From a virus: a stretch of 42,122 bases of DNA. The translations under genes and the position numbers were made by a program. Within the stretch, counting starts at the first letter, position 1. Every line of letters starts with the position of its first letter. The notes beneath the pieces were generated by a model. The model was not told the origin of the DNA and made no database searches. It worked only from the letters and a program-made list of their open reading frames with translations. Below are positions 14,771 to 21,947 of the stretch, piece by piece. The DNA is taken from positions 1 to 42,122 of IMG/VR virus record IMGVR_UViG_3300046817_000512. One strand, written 5' to 3'.

Positions 14771-16842
14771 CAGGCGGGTCCTCCGGGTTGCTGGCCGGTC
14801 GGCGTCATCGGCGCGGCTTCAGGGTTCATGCCTTCGCCCGGCGCGCCGTACCCGGCGACCGGCTTTTCGGCCAGGACGGTGCGCGACAGGTTCGGCTTCG
14901 GCGCGGCGCCGCCCGAGGCCTGAAGGAAGTCCACGCCGAGCCCGATGTGGGTGGCGTGGGCGTCGGTCACGTCCTTGAACGCCTTGGCCTTGTTCAGCTG
15001 GGCGGTGGACGACTTCTGGGCGGTGTCGGCCTGCTTGTTCGCCATCTCGGCCTGCTGCGCGGCCACCACGTTCGGGTCGGGCGGCTGGGCGGCCTTGGCG
15101 CGGATGTCGTTGGCCAGCTTGTTCGCCACCACGGCGGGGATCGGCAGGTAGGGGATGATGTCGGCCAGGGTCTCCGGCCCGATCAGCTGGGCCTGCAACA
15201 GCTGCGGCAGCAGCGGCATGAGGACCGAAATCACCTTGGCCTTCTGGTCCGGGCCGGACGGCGCCTCATCGACCACCACGTCATAGTGCTGGGCGTCGAG
15301 GCTGAGGGCTATCGGCACGTACTGCGCCTCGCCCTGCTGCACGATCCTGACCAGCTTGTCGGGCGGGAAGAACACGCTCATCTGCGACAGCAGCAGCTTG
15401 CCCTGGTTGCGCTGATAGCGGCGCTTGGCGTCGAAGAAGGCCGACAAAATCCCGTAGGCGGCCTGCTTGCGCTGGGCTTCCAGAACGCCCGCCTGGTCGC
15501 GTTCCACCAGCCCCAGGATTTCTTCGTTCACCCCGGTGGTGGCCTTCACCATGTCGCGGGCGAATTCCATAAGCTGGAACAGCGCCGCCTGCACGGGCGG
15601 CGGGGTCTTCGGCAGCATCTTCGACCCGTGGGCGCCTGACAGCGCGCCGGGCTTCAGCCACGTGATCTTGTCGGTGGCCGCCCAGCTGTTCTCGAACTGG
15701 CGGATGTCGGAAACCGCATCCTCTTCCAGCGCCATGCCGCCGTTCGCGTTGGTGCGGACGATGTGCAGGACTTCGGAGTAGAGCTTGTTCACGAACCGGC
15801 CAGGATCGACCATCGGCTTGACCAGCCCGAACCACGTGCCCCGGTTGCGGTCGCGCTTGCCGGTGATGCACTTGTAGCGGAAGTCGCCCTCGGGCAGCTG
15901 TTCCTTGAACAGCAGCTGGCCGTCGCCGACGAAGGCCCGATAGAACACCTTCTTCTTCGACTTCACGTGCGGCGTGCCGCCCGGCAGCTGGTCGAACTCG
16001 GCCTGGGTGTGCGACTTCAGTTCGACCACGTTCGGGTCCTTCGCCGAAGGCGCCTTGGCCAAGTAGGCGGGCTCGCGGTCCCACCATTGCCATTCCGAAA
16101 CAATCACCGTGTCGGCGGCCATCGACCCGCCGTCGCCGAGCATCCCGTGGGTGTAACGCTGGCGCGGGTTCACCACCGTCAGGCGCTTGCCGCTGTCGAT
16201 CCCGGCGCCCTCGCCATCGAGGTCTTCGCGCCCGATCTCGGCTTTGAAGTCATCGAATTCGTCCGGCGACATGGGGATTTCGCGCTTCAGGTAACGCTTG
16301 TCCTCCAAGCACCGCTTGCGGGCGGCGGGGTCGGCCAGCATCTGAAGCGGATCGACCCGTTCCTTGATCAGGTCCACATCGGCGTCCTCGACCTCGGGCC
16401 GGGTCTCCGTCCAGCCCATGCCGCAGACCAGGGTGTCCCAGAAGGCCTCACTGTCCTCCTGATCGCCGTTGCACTCCTGGGAGACGTAATCGGCCCCCTG
16501 GGTGAGCACGTCCGACACCCCGGTGTCGCCGACCTCGCGCGGGTAGAACATCGCCTGCTGGCGGTTGCCGATCTCGGCGCCCTGCACGGCATCGACCACG
16601 GGCCCGATCAGGTTGAAGGTCACCGGGATTTTCCCGGCCTCCTCCATCATCGCGACCTCGGCGTCGGTCCACTGGTCGCCGGACACGAAGCCGTACCAGA
16701 AGCGGGCTTCTTCGCGCCATTGGCTCCAATGCGCCTGAAGGGCCACGTCCCAGTCGTCGAACCGCTTCAGCAGCGCCTCGTCTTCGGCGTCCTGGCCAGG
16801 GACGCCTTCGTCATCGAACTGCGGCCCGCGCACGTCAGCCAC
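14770..16842 (-). CDS. Portal protein, P22-like
   Basis: This 690-residue protein has an early WREEARFWYGFVSGDQW segment (about residues 41-58). FNLIGPVVDAVQGAEIGNRQ follows at about 76-95, which is the typical core of P22-type portal proteins (dodecameric DNA gateway). The middle contains wing and crown regions (YKCITGKRDRNRGTWFGLVK) and a conserved VNEEILGL-type segment (about residue 435). The C-terminal barrel is Ala/Gln-rich. Length is normal for the family. It is encoded upstream of the scaffold and capsid genes and lies far from the terminase genes, which sit 5.7 kb away across the plus-strand island. Confidence 0.9.
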   Translation of the reverse strand: MADVRGPQFDDEGVPGQDAEDEALLKRFDDWDVALQAHWSQWREEARFWYGFVSGDQWTDAEVAMMEEAGKIPVTFNLIGPVVDAVQGAEIGNRQQAMFYPREVGDTGVSDVLTQGADYVSQECNGDQEDSEAFWDTLVCGMGWTETRPEVEDADVDLIKERVDPLQMLADPAARKRCLEDKRYLKREIPMSPDEFDDFKAEIGREDLDGEGAGIDSGKRLTVVNPRQRYTHGMLGDGGSMAADTVIVSEWQWWDREPAYLAKAPSAKDPNVVELKSHTQAEFDQLPGGTPHVKSKKKVFYRAFVGDGQLLFKEQLPEGDFRYKCITGKRDRNRGTWFGLVKPMVDPGRFVNKLYSEVLHIVRTNANGGMALEEDAVSDIRQFENSWAATDKITWLKPGALSGAHGSKMLPKTPPPVQAALFQLMEFARDMVKATTGVNEEILGLVERDQAGVLEAQRKQAAYGILSAFFDAKRRYQRNQGKLLLSQMSVFFPPDKLVRIVQQGEAQYVPIALSLDAQHYDVVVDEAPSGPDQKAKVISVLMPLLPQLLQAQLIGPETLADIIPYLPIPAVVANKLANDIRAKAAQPPDPNVVAAQQAEMANKQADTAQKSSTAQLNKAKAFKDVTDAHATHIGLGVDFLQASGGAAPKPNLSRTVLAEKPVAGYGAPGEGMNPEAAPMTPTGQQPGGPA

Positions 16843-17128
16843 TGGCGGCCCCCTTCTCGCCCAAAGCCGACCGGGCGGCGTCGGCCCAGGCCATGATGTT
16901 CGCCTCGGCGGGCAGGGTGAGGGTCTTCGCGGGCCGGTCCGGGCCGACGATCAGCCGCAGGGTGCAGGTCGCGCCGTCCAGCGACCCGGACACGCCCAGG
17001 ATCGGCACGCCGTTCGACAGCAGCCGGTCGGCGACCTCGACAGCCCGGCAGTAGGAGCGTTCGGCGGGCGTCATCACGAGCCCTTCGCGAGTGATCTGAG
17101 CGGCGAAGACGCGACCATTTACAGCCAC
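16835..17128 (-). CDS. Hypothetical protein, member of a tandem paralogue group
   Basis: The product has 97 residues. The part from ADRLLSNGVPILGVSGSLDG to KTLTLPAE aligns by eye with parts of the two preceding proteins (A-x-x-L-x-x-x-G-x-P-v-x-G ... DG ... L-T-L-P). This suggests a beta-alpha module that was duplicated in tandem. The gene overlaps the portal start by 8 bp and the previous gene by 10 bp. Such small genes in front of portal genes are usually of unknown function. Confidence 0.7.
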   Translation of the reverse strand: MAVNGRVFAAQITREGLVMTPAERSYCRAVEVADRLLSNGVPILGVSGSLDGATCTLRLIVGPDRPAKTLTLPAEANIMAWADAARSALGEKGAASG

Positions 17129-17364
17129 CCCGCCTTCCCCTGGCCCGCCGCGCGCTGCTCCTCGACCTTCGCGGCCATGTCCGGCTGGTCCGGGAGCGTC
17201 AGCACCGCGCCTTCCGCCCCGCTCGGCGTCCTGAAGCCGACCCCCAACGAAAACCCGTCATGCCGCGCCCCAGACACGGGAAGCCCCAGGGCCTTCAGCG
17301 CCCCGGCCAGCTGCACGCTGTCGGCGAAGGCGTCGGCTTCAGTGCGGGGTTCAGGAACCTGCAT
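17119..17364 (-). CDS. Hypothetical protein, paralogue of neighbours
   Basis: This 81-residue protein starts MQVPEPRTEADAFADSVQLA. The ATG at 17364 was chosen because the upstream extension is Arg-rich noise. It contains AGALKALGLPVSGARHDGFS and GVGFRTPSGAEGAVLTLPD, a layout shared with the 17351-17818 and 16835-17128 products. No catalytic or metal motif is visible. It overlaps both neighbours, so the group is translated together. Confidence 0.65.
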   Translation of the reverse strand: MQVPEPRTEADAFADSVQLAGALKALGLPVSGARHDGFSLGVGFRTPSGAEGAVLTLPDQPDMAAKVEEQRAAGQGKAGWL

Positions 17365-17818
17365 CGCCCGCCGCCTCCTGATAGGCCCGCGCAAACAGGC
17401 TCGGGTCGGCCAGGGCCTCGTCACGCGGGAAGCTGAAGCCGCGCACGTTCCCGTCCGGCATCCTGAACGCGACGCCGATCCTTAACCCCCCGTCGAACTG
17501 CTCGATCCCCGCCACCGGCAGGCCATCGGCCCGCAGCTGCCCGGCGATCTTCGCGCCTTCGGCATGGTGCAGGTTCGGGGCCGACGACATCGCCCAGACC
17601 TGCTGCATCTGCGCGGCCACTTCGTTCGCGGCGGCCTCAGCCTCTTCGTCCAGCTGGTCCCACATCCGGTCGGCCATGGTGGTGATCGCGCTGGCCTTGC
17701 CGAGCGCGTCGAGCTTCCGCAGTTTCGGGTCGGCCTCGATGTGCTTCTTGGCGATCACCCGGGCGATCCGCCGCGCGACCTTTTCGAGGTCCAGTTCAAC
17801 GTCCAGGGGGCTGATCAT
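17351..17818 (-). CDS. Hypothetical protein with helical N-terminus and paralogous C-terminal module
   Basis: This 155-residue protein has a helical N-terminus (MISPLDVELDLEKVARRIAR) and a central acidic helix (DRMWDQLDEEAEAAANEVAA). The C-terminal module AGQLRADGLPVAGIEQFDGG plus GVAFRMPDG resembles the two genes downstream. It seems to be the longest, perhaps ancestral, form of the group. The start at 17818 overlaps the TGA of the previous gene. The function is unknown. Confidence 0.65.
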   Translation of the reverse strand: MISPLDVELDLEKVARRIARVIAKKHIEADPKLRKLDALGKASAITTMADRMWDQLDEEAEAAANEVAAQMQQVWAMSSAPNLHHAEGAKIAGQLRADGLPVAGIEQFDGGLRIGVAFRMPDGNVRGFSFPRDEALADPSLFARAYQEAAGDAGS

Positions 17819-18162
17819 GCGGCTCTCACGAATTGCGGGGGCCCGGCCATCGCGGCGCGCACGGCGTCGGGCCCGTGTTCGGCCAAGAGGCGGCGGACGG
17901 TGGCGGACAGCTGCTCGCGGGTCGCCAGCCGCCGCAGCACGTCCTCGCGCCAGCGGTTCACGGCGCGCTCGATGCCATCCGGGGTGCATTGCAGGCCCAC
18001 GACCTCAAACGCCTTCAGCCAGTTCGGCCTGACGCTGGGCATGAAGTCGAAGCCGATCAGCAGCCCGGTGGGCGTCCGCTCGGCCTCGGTCACCCACCAC
18101 CCGCGGCCGACCAGTTCGCGCAGGATCGCGGTGGTGACGAGCGGGGTCAGGTAGCTGGCCAT
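17815..18162 (-). CDS. Hypothetical protein
   Basis: The 115-residue product has an N-terminal segment (TTAILRELVGRGWWVTEAER, then TGLLIGFDFMP) with the same rough order as the neighbouring paralogues: helix, strand, G-x-x-F strand. The C-terminal half is a charged helix (RWREDVLRRLATREQLSATV). It might be a distant fourth member of the tandem group. It overlaps the next gene by 4 bp. No function can be assigned. Confidence 0.65.
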   Translation of the reverse strand: MASYLTPLVTTAILRELVGRGWWVTEAERTPTGLLIGFDFMPSVRPNWLKAFEVVGLQCTPDGIERAVNRWREDVLRRLATREQLSATVRRLLAEHGPDAVRAAMAGPPQFVRAA

Positions 18163-18165
18163 GGC

Positions 18166-18342
18166 TCAAGCCGCCTGCGGCTCGGCGCGCGGCGGGAGCC
18201 CGACGCTCTCCGGCGTCCACGTCGAGCCCGGGATCAGCGGGTGGTCCCGCCGCCAGTCCGCGCGGGCCTGCCCGTAGGCCGCGCGCTGGCGGTCGAAGTG
18301 GGCGTGCAGGGCCTCGCCCAGGACGCGGTGCAGGCGGCCCAT
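18166..18342 (-). CDS. Small hypothetical protein
   Basis: This 58-residue protein starts MGRLHRVLGEALHAHFDRQR and is Arg/His-rich in its first half, ending PESVGLPPRAEPQAA. I chose the ATG at 18342 because it lies 4 bp after the stop of the previous gene and the upstream frame is Arg/Thr noise. Its stop is 3 bp before the next start. Its position and helical basic nature suggest a small virion or assembly protein, but nothing specific can be said. Confidence 0.6.
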   Translation of the reverse strand: MGRLHRVLGEALHAHFDRQRAAYGQARADWRRDHPLIPGSTWTPESVGLPPRAEPQAA

Positions 18343-18346
18343 CCCG

Positions 18347-18679
18347 TCAGGCCTTCTCGCCGGTCTTCTCGCCCGTGTCGGGGTCCTTCGACCCGTCCGT
18401 GTTGTTCGACACGAAGGTCCGCAGCTGGTTGTCCGCCGGATCGACCCGCACATCCCGGTCGAGCCCCCGGTCGTCCTTGCCGATGTCCACCGGCTCGCGG
18501 CGCGGGTCGGCCACGTCCGGCTGCGCCAGGGTCTCGGCGGCGGCCCGGTTGGCGTCCTGCACCCGCGCCTGGGCGGCTTGCGCGGCCTTCTCGTCGGCTT
18601 CGTCCGCCTGGGACGCCTCGGGCGCTGTCCGCTTCGGGTCTTCGTGCGCCTTCTCGTCGGCCTTATGGTCCTTGGTCAC
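18347..18679 (-). CDS. Highly charged hypothetical protein, first gene of the portal operon
   Basis: This 110-residue product is dominated by Asp, Glu, Lys and Ala (MTKDHKADEKAHEDPKRTAP), with an Ala/Gln helix around residues 28-50 and a disordered-looking C-terminus. It starts with GTG at 18679 behind an AGGAG at 7-bp spacing. It is the first gene of the leftward virion operon and has a long leader with a promoter-like element at 18972-18994. No family is recognised. Charged small proteins at this position could be virion accessory proteins. Confidence 0.65.
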   Translation of the reverse strand: MTKDHKADEKAHEDPKRTAPEASQADEADEKAAQAAQARVQDANRAAAETLAQPDVADPRREPVDIGKDDRGLDRDVRVDPADNQLRTFVSNNTDGSKDPDTGEKTGEKA

Positions 18680-18847
18680 GGCTAGGCTCCTAGGTGTGTG
18701 CGGGCGGTGCAGATCGCACTTGGTCCGGTGGGGGATTTTGGGCGGTCCTGCGCGCGGCGGGCGGGTCCTCCGCGTGGGTCGGTGCGTCTTGCCCGTAGTC
18801 CGGTGAGCGGCTGGATTTCGGTGTGGGAGAGGTAGGTGGGTTTAAGA

Positions 18848-18887
18848 GCCCCCCCGCCCCCCCGCCCTCGCGAGGAGGGCCCCCCCG
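18848..18887 (-). other. G-quadruplex-prone tract with inner hairpin
   Basis: On the minus strand four G-runs follow each other with short gaps: a run of seven, then GGG, then two further runs of seven separated by single C bases. On the plus strand these are the C-runs at 18849-18888. GCCCTC/GAGGGC and the CTCGCGAG palindrome lie within it. It sits between the two divergent operons. Formation of a quadruplex is a prediction from sequence only. Confidence 0.5.
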
Positions 18888-18971
18888 ACCATGGTTCGGT
18901 GAACGCTGGTCGGGTGACGCTCGGCAGGGGGCGGGCAAGGCGTGACGCGGGGGCCATGGCGCGCGGGGTGC

Positions 18972-18994
18972 AAGCGTGCGCTTCAGCCCGTCAA
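18972..18994 (-). promoter_or_regulatory. Late-promoter-like element, copy 3 (before the portal operon, variant)
   Basis: On the minus strand it is TTGACG, then GGCTGAA, then GCGCACGCTT. It shares TTGACG and GCACGCT with the other copies, but the gap is seven bases instead of six and the 9-mer starts GC instead of AT. It faces the 18679 start, leaving a leader of nearly 300 bases that includes the G-run tract. The promoter role is inferred. Confidence 0.45.
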
Positions 18995-19276
18995 CGGGGG
19001 GAAGGCTGGGGGGAAAGCGGGCCAGCGGCGGCGGTTTCCCCCGGGAGGGTAGTTCCCTTCGAAGCAACCCGCCGCGGGCGAAAGCCGGTCAGGCGGGCCA
19101 GTTTGTGCGCCTGGTCGCGCATCGAAAAACGATGAACCCGCATCGAATTACAGAAAGATCGGGCGCGCGCCAGCAACACCCCTTCAGTGAGGCTCTATAC
19201 GTGGTCCCATGCGACCGTCTGACCCTCGCGCACGGGTGCAAATTGCCATTGCATCATACACCGTGACGGAGTAGGA

Positions 19277-19303
19277 AAGGCGTGCGGGCAGGCAGGCCCG
19301 CGC
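19277..19303 (+). repeat. 27-bp leader repeat with hairpin, copy A
   Basis: Twenty-seven bases (core GCGGGC-AGGCAG-GCCCGC, 19284-19301) are identical to 20195-20221. The homology continues with small differences up to and including GAGAAC-ATGACCCG at the start of both following genes. The core is a 6-bp perfect hairpin. It corresponds to the third hairpin of the repeated element described at 20146, 21443 and 21948, but the first two hairpins are absent here. Confidence 0.9.
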
Positions 19304-19320
19304 CTTTGGAACCCGAGAAC

Positions 19321-19512
19321 ATGACCCGTAAGGACTTCGAACTAATCGCCCGCGCCGTGCGCGGCCTCGACTGCTTTTCGTACCAGTATGACGGCGCCGA
19401 CATGCCGTCCGCCCGCTTTCAGGCCGCGACGGCTATGGCGGACGCGCTGGGCTCCACAAACCCCGCCTTTGACCGGGCCCGCTTCCTGACCGCGTGCGGG
19501 GTGCAATCGTGA
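19321..19512 (+). CDS. Small plasmid-type hypothetical protein
   Basis: The product has 63 residues: MTRKDFELIARAVRGLDCFS followed by a helical section (FQAATAMADALGSTNPAFDR) and FLTACGVQS. Proteins starting MTRKDFELIA and ending with this type of RFLTACG tail are common on plasmids and phages of proteobacteria, with unknown function, as I remember it. I chose the ATG at 19321 because it sits right after the GAGAAC that is shared with the 20239 gene. Its TGA overlaps the GTG start of the ArdA-like gene (GTGA), so the two are coupled. Confidence 0.75.
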   Translation: MTRKDFELIARAVRGLDCFSYQYDGADMPSARFQAATAMADALGSTNPAFDRARFLTACGVQS

Positions 19513-20129
19513 CCCGCGAGCTAGACCTGACCGCCGACCTGATTGACGTGCGCGACATCATCGCCCGCGTGGAAGAGCTTCGCGAAACCGCCACGCCTTG
19601 GGGCGCCGGTTTCAACATGCCCGGTTATATGCCGGACAATGACCCGGGCGCCTTCGCCACGTGGGAAGAGGCGCGCGACAGCCTCGCCGAAGATATGGAA
19701 CGGTTCGCCGAAGAAGACGCGGAAAGCGCGCAACCCGAAGAGCAATCGGACGATTTTGCCGAGGCGGTGAAGCGCCTGCGGGCCCTGACCCCGGGCGAGG
19801 AATTCGGCGAGACTGTCGGGCCCTATCACTACTGGCTTTCGCGCTCGCATGACGTGGACGTTCAGGAACTGGCGGACCTGACGGCGTTGCTCGCCGATCT
19901 GGCGGGCACTGGCGGTGATGAACAATTCGAGGGCGACTGGTATCCGATAACACTGATTGATCAAACCTACTTCAAAACCTACGCGCAAGAATTGGCCGAG
20001 GAGATCGGCGCCATAAACGCCGACGCCAGCTGGCCAAACAACTGCATCGATTGGGACAAAGCCGCCCGCGAACTGCGGATGGATTATACCTGCGTCACCG
20101 TGGGCGGGCGCGATTACCTGACCCGCTAA
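19509..20129 (+). CDS. ArdA-like antirestriction candidate
   Basis: This 206-residue acidic protein has a C-terminal third (FKTYAQELAEEIGAINADAS, WPNNCIDWDKAARELRMDYT, GRDYLTR) strongly resembling the conserved end of a plasmid and phage family often annotated as ArdA-like. ArdA proteins are acidic DNA mimics that block type I restriction enzymes. The many Glu/Asp residues (EDMERFAEEDAESAQPEEQS) fit. The N-terminal half does not obviously match classical ArdA, so the function is a hypothesis. It starts with GTG at 19509, overlapping the previous stop, and belongs to the hairpin-led island. Confidence 0.65.
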   Translation: MTRELDLTADLIDVRDIIARVEELRETATPWGAGFNMPGYMPDNDPGAFATWEEARDSLAEDMERFAEEDAESAQPEEQSDDFAEAVKRLRALTPGEEFGETVGPYHYWLSRSHDVDVQELADLTALLADLAGTGGDEQFEGDWYPITLIDQTYFKTYAQELAEEIGAINADASWPNNCIDWDKAARELRMDYTCVTVGGRDYLTR

Positions 20130-20145
20130 AATTTCCCCGCACATC

Positions 20146-20221
20146 GCGCCCCTGAGGCGCCCTAGGGCCCGGACCGGAAACGGTGGCGGGCCCGAAGGCG
20201 TGCGGGCAGGCAGGCCCGCGC
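20146..20221 (+). promoter_or_regulatory. Three-hairpin element, copy 1 (includes 27-bp repeat copy B)
   Basis: Hairpin 1 is GCGCC-CCTGA-GGCGC (20146-20160). Hairpin 2 (20165-20193) is GGGCCCG / CGGGCCC closed by an internal loop G / GG, then ACCG-GAAA-CGGT with a GNRA tetraloop. Hairpin 3 is GCGGGC-AGGCAG-GCCCGC (20202-20219). The same order with compensating base changes occurs at 21443 and 21948. It lies in the 109-bp gap between the ArdA-like gene and the 20239 gene and ends 20 bases before the ATG. Hairpin 3 lies within the 27-bp repeat also found at 19277. Confidence 0.8.
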
Positions 20222-20238
20222 TTTAGGACCCTGAGAAC

Positions 20239-20811
20239 ATGACCCGCAGAGACTTTGACTTCGGAAGCTGGGCAGGCCCCGGCGCCACCTCCACAATCGA
20301 GCGCGACGGCTTCACCCTGACCGCGACCTTGCACGCCGACGACTGCGCCGACGCGCCGTGGGATCGAGCGGACGGTCACGGGCCCGTCAGCGGCTGGCGC
20401 GGCTACGGCTACAACCAACATCCCACGAAGGCGCCGGGCGAACGGGTCCTAATCAGCGACGGGCGAAGCGCCCGCTTCTATGACTTCGCGGAAGCCGTGA
20501 AGCTCGCCCGCCGCGATGGCTGGGGAACCGCTGGGGACGCGGGCCTGACCCCCGGCGCCAAGGCGGCGCGGGCGGCGGAAGCTGACTTCGCCTACCTGAA
20601 ATCATGGTGCGACGATAAATGGTCCTACGTTGGCGTCAGCGTCACCATTGAACGCGACGGCGCCGAACTGGTCAGCGAATTCGAACACGCTCTTTGGGGC
20701 GTCGAAAGCAATTCGGGCGACTATCTCGCCGAAATCGCCGGGCAGGTCGCCGAAGAGGCGCTAGACGCCGCTGGCGCCGCATGGGCGGCCCGCGTGAATT
20801 GCGAGGCCTGA
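20239..20811 (+). CDS. Plasmid-type hypothetical protein
   Basis: This 190-residue protein starts MTRRDFDFGSWAGPGATSTI and contains IERDGFTLTATLHADDCADA, DGHGPVSGW and a later second IERDGAELVSEF segment. The middle has RSARFYDFAEAVKLARRDGW. The DGHGPVS-W pattern is one I associate with conserved proteins of unknown function on mobile elements. The first eight codons resemble the start of the 19321 gene because the leader repeat extends into them. No enzymatic motif is evident. The next gene begins 3 bp after its stop. Confidence 0.75.
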   Translation: MTRRDFDFGSWAGPGATSTIERDGFTLTATLHADDCADAPWDRADGHGPVSGWRGYGYNQHPTKAPGERVLISDGRSARFYDFAEAVKLARRDGWGTAGDAGLTPGAKAARAAEADFAYLKSWCDDKWSYVGVSVTIERDGAELVSEFEHALWGVESNSGDYLAEIAGQVAEEALDAAGAAWAARVNCEA

Positions 20812-20813
20812 CC

Positions 20814-21131
20814 ATGCGCGGCTTTACCGTAACTTACGACATCGTGACCCCCGAAAGCGCCGCCGAAGGCGACCACGCGGAATGTGGGCGGATTGACCCC
20901 TGGGGCTATCACTGGCCCGTCAACGGGGAAAAACAACCCGACGACAGCGACATGAGCTTGCGGCAGGCGTTGAACTACGTCTGCCCCCAAGAGGACGCGG
21001 GCGCGTGGTTCTCCGAGGCGGACGGGCGCGACGATTACCGCACGGGCGCCAATGAAACCCGCGCCCTTCACCCCCCGCGCAACATCACCCCCGCAAGCTA
21101 TGCGCGCCTCGCGCGCCTGCTGAAAATCTGA
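20814..21131 (+). CDS. Plasmid-type hypothetical protein
   Basis: The 105-residue product starts MRGFTVTYDIVTPESAAEGD and contains SLRQALNYVCPQEDAGAWFS and ALHPPRNITPASYARLARLL. The TPESAAEGD start and the HPPRNITPASY end form a well-conserved signature of a mobile-element protein whose function is not known to me. I chose the ATG at 20814, since the longer frame is out-of-frame noise over the previous gene. It is followed by an RBS-like GGAG and the next gene. Confidence 0.75.
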   Translation: MRGFTVTYDIVTPESAAEGDHAECGRIDPWGYHWPVNGEKQPDDSDMSLRQALNYVCPQEDAGAWFSEADGRDDYRTGANETRALHPPRNITPASYARLARLLKI

Positions 21132-21145
21132 CCGGAGCCTGACCT

Positions 21146-21427
21146 ATGCACAATCCCACGCCTGCCGTTTCCTGCCGCTATGGCGCGCCTATGGGCCGCT
21201 ACACGGGCCCCGACTATCTGGAAACAGAAGCCGGACGCATCAACCTTTGCCGCATCCGCCTTGACCGGGGCGGATATGACCCCGGTGGCGCCTACTGGGG
21301 CTGGGGCGCGCCGCTCTTCTACGCGTGCGACGGTGACGGCAATTCGCGGTTTTTCCGCGCCGCTGACCGGGCGGACGCGAAGGCGCAAATTCTCGCCGAT
21401 TACCCGGACGCGCGCTTCTACCGCTAA
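21146..21427 (+). CDS. Plasmid-type hypothetical protein
   Basis: This 93-residue product contains VSCRYGAPMGRYTGPD, INLCRIRLDRGGYDPGGAYW and a RAADRADAKAQILADYP tail. This pattern is familiar from conserved small proteins on plasmids and phages, again of unknown function. The ATG at 21146 follows GGAG at good spacing. Its stop is 16 bp before the next three-hairpin element, so the three genes 20239-21427 form one group between two copies of the element. Confidence 0.75.
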   Translation: MHNPTPAVSCRYGAPMGRYTGPDYLETEAGRINLCRIRLDRGGYDPGGAYWGWGAPLFYACDGDGNSRFFRAADRADAKAQILADYPDARFYR

Positions 21428-21442
21428 CCCCCCCAGCCCTTC

Positions 21443-21516
21443 GCGCCCTGACGCGCCCCTAGGCCCGCGCCGTGACCCGGTGGCGGGCCTTTGGCGTGCG
21501 GGGGGATGGCCCCCGC
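21443..21516 (+). promoter_or_regulatory. Three-hairpin element, copy 2
   Basis: Hairpin 1 is GCGC-CCTGAC-GCGC (21443-21456). Hairpin 2 (21461-21490) is AGGCCCG / CGGGCCT with an internal loop C / GG, then GCCG-TGACC-CGGT. Hairpin 3 is GCGGGGG-GATGG-CCCCCGC (21498-21516). Compared with copy 1, outer pairs change G-C to A-T in hairpin 2 and the stem of hairpin 3 changes on both sides, so pairing is kept while sequence varies. It ends 18 bases before the ATG at 21535. Confidence 0.8.
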
Positions 21517-21534
21517 TTTCGGAGAACGCCAGCT

Positions 21535-21750
21535 ATGGCCCTGCCTACCTCTTCCACGCCTATCGCGAAGTCCCTTCACACCCTGACCGTAATTCAGCAG
21601 GTCACCACGGCCATTGCGGGCCTAGATGAAAGCTACACCCTGCCGGAGGCCCTAGAGACTGCATTGCGGGTCCTGGGGCTGGCGGGCCGCCCGGACCCCT
21701 ACGGGCTGGCGGCGCGGGCCCTAGTCCTCCTGACGGGGGCCAAGGCGTGA
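21535..21750 (+). CDS. Small hypothetical protein
   Basis: This 71-residue protein starts MALPTSSTPIAKSLHTLTVI and is helical (TLPEALETALRVLGLAGRPD, then LAARALVLLTGAKA). I chose the ATG at 21535 because GGAGAACGCC precedes it and the three-hairpin element ends just before, as at the other genes. Its TGA overlaps the GTG start of the next gene. No family is recognised. Confidence 0.65.
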   Translation: MALPTSSTPIAKSLHTLTVIQQVTTAIAGLDESYTLPEALETALRVLGLAGRPDPYGLAARALVLLTGAKA

Positions 21751-21935
21751 GCGAGGAACACGGGGGCCCGCGCCCAGAACCCGAAATCGAGGGCGGGCAG
21801 GACTTCTACGCCTGCCGCCATGACAACCCATACCCGGAAGGGCACCCATACCGCCCGCGCTGGAAAGCCGGTTACGAACGCGCCCGCGACCGTGAAGCGG
21901 CGTGGCGCGACCGTCAGGCCCGCAAGGGGCTCTAG
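21747..21935 (+). CDS. Small charged hypothetical protein
   Basis: The product has 62 residues and starts MSEEHGGPRPEPEIEGGQDF. A central YPEGHPYRPRWKAGYERARD segment and an Arg-rich helical tail follow (REAAWRDRQARKG). A short acidic head and a P-x-R-x-x-W-x-x-G-Y-x-x-x-R motif are features of small phage proteins that I recall without a known function. It starts at a GTG overlapping the previous TGA and ends 12 bp before the third copy of the hairpin element. Confidence 0.65.
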   Translation: MSEEHGGPRPEPEIEGGQDFYACRHDNPYPEGHPYRPRWKAGYERARDREAAWRDRQARKGL

Positions 21936-21947
21936 AGCCCATACATC

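Larger units (their letters stand above)
18680..19276. other. Divergent intergenic control region (about 600 bp)
   Basis: No convincing gene lies here. It separates the leftward portal-capsid operon from the rightward 19-22 kb island, so it should carry promoters in both directions. I can see a G-run tract (18848-18887) and a minus-strand late-promoter-like element (18972-18994). There is also a dyad GGTC-CCATGC-GACC (around 19203-19216) and a relatively AT-rich patch (19235-19262) just in front of the island. The last of these is a plausible site for the rightward promoter, but no clear -35/-10 pair stands out. Confidence 0.6.

Noticed and set aside
15763-16896. Long open frame (377 codons) on the plus strand across the portal gene
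   Set aside because: It is the antisense shadow of the portal gene in GC-rich DNA, with His/Gly/Leu/Val-rich low-quality protein and no ribosome site or motif.
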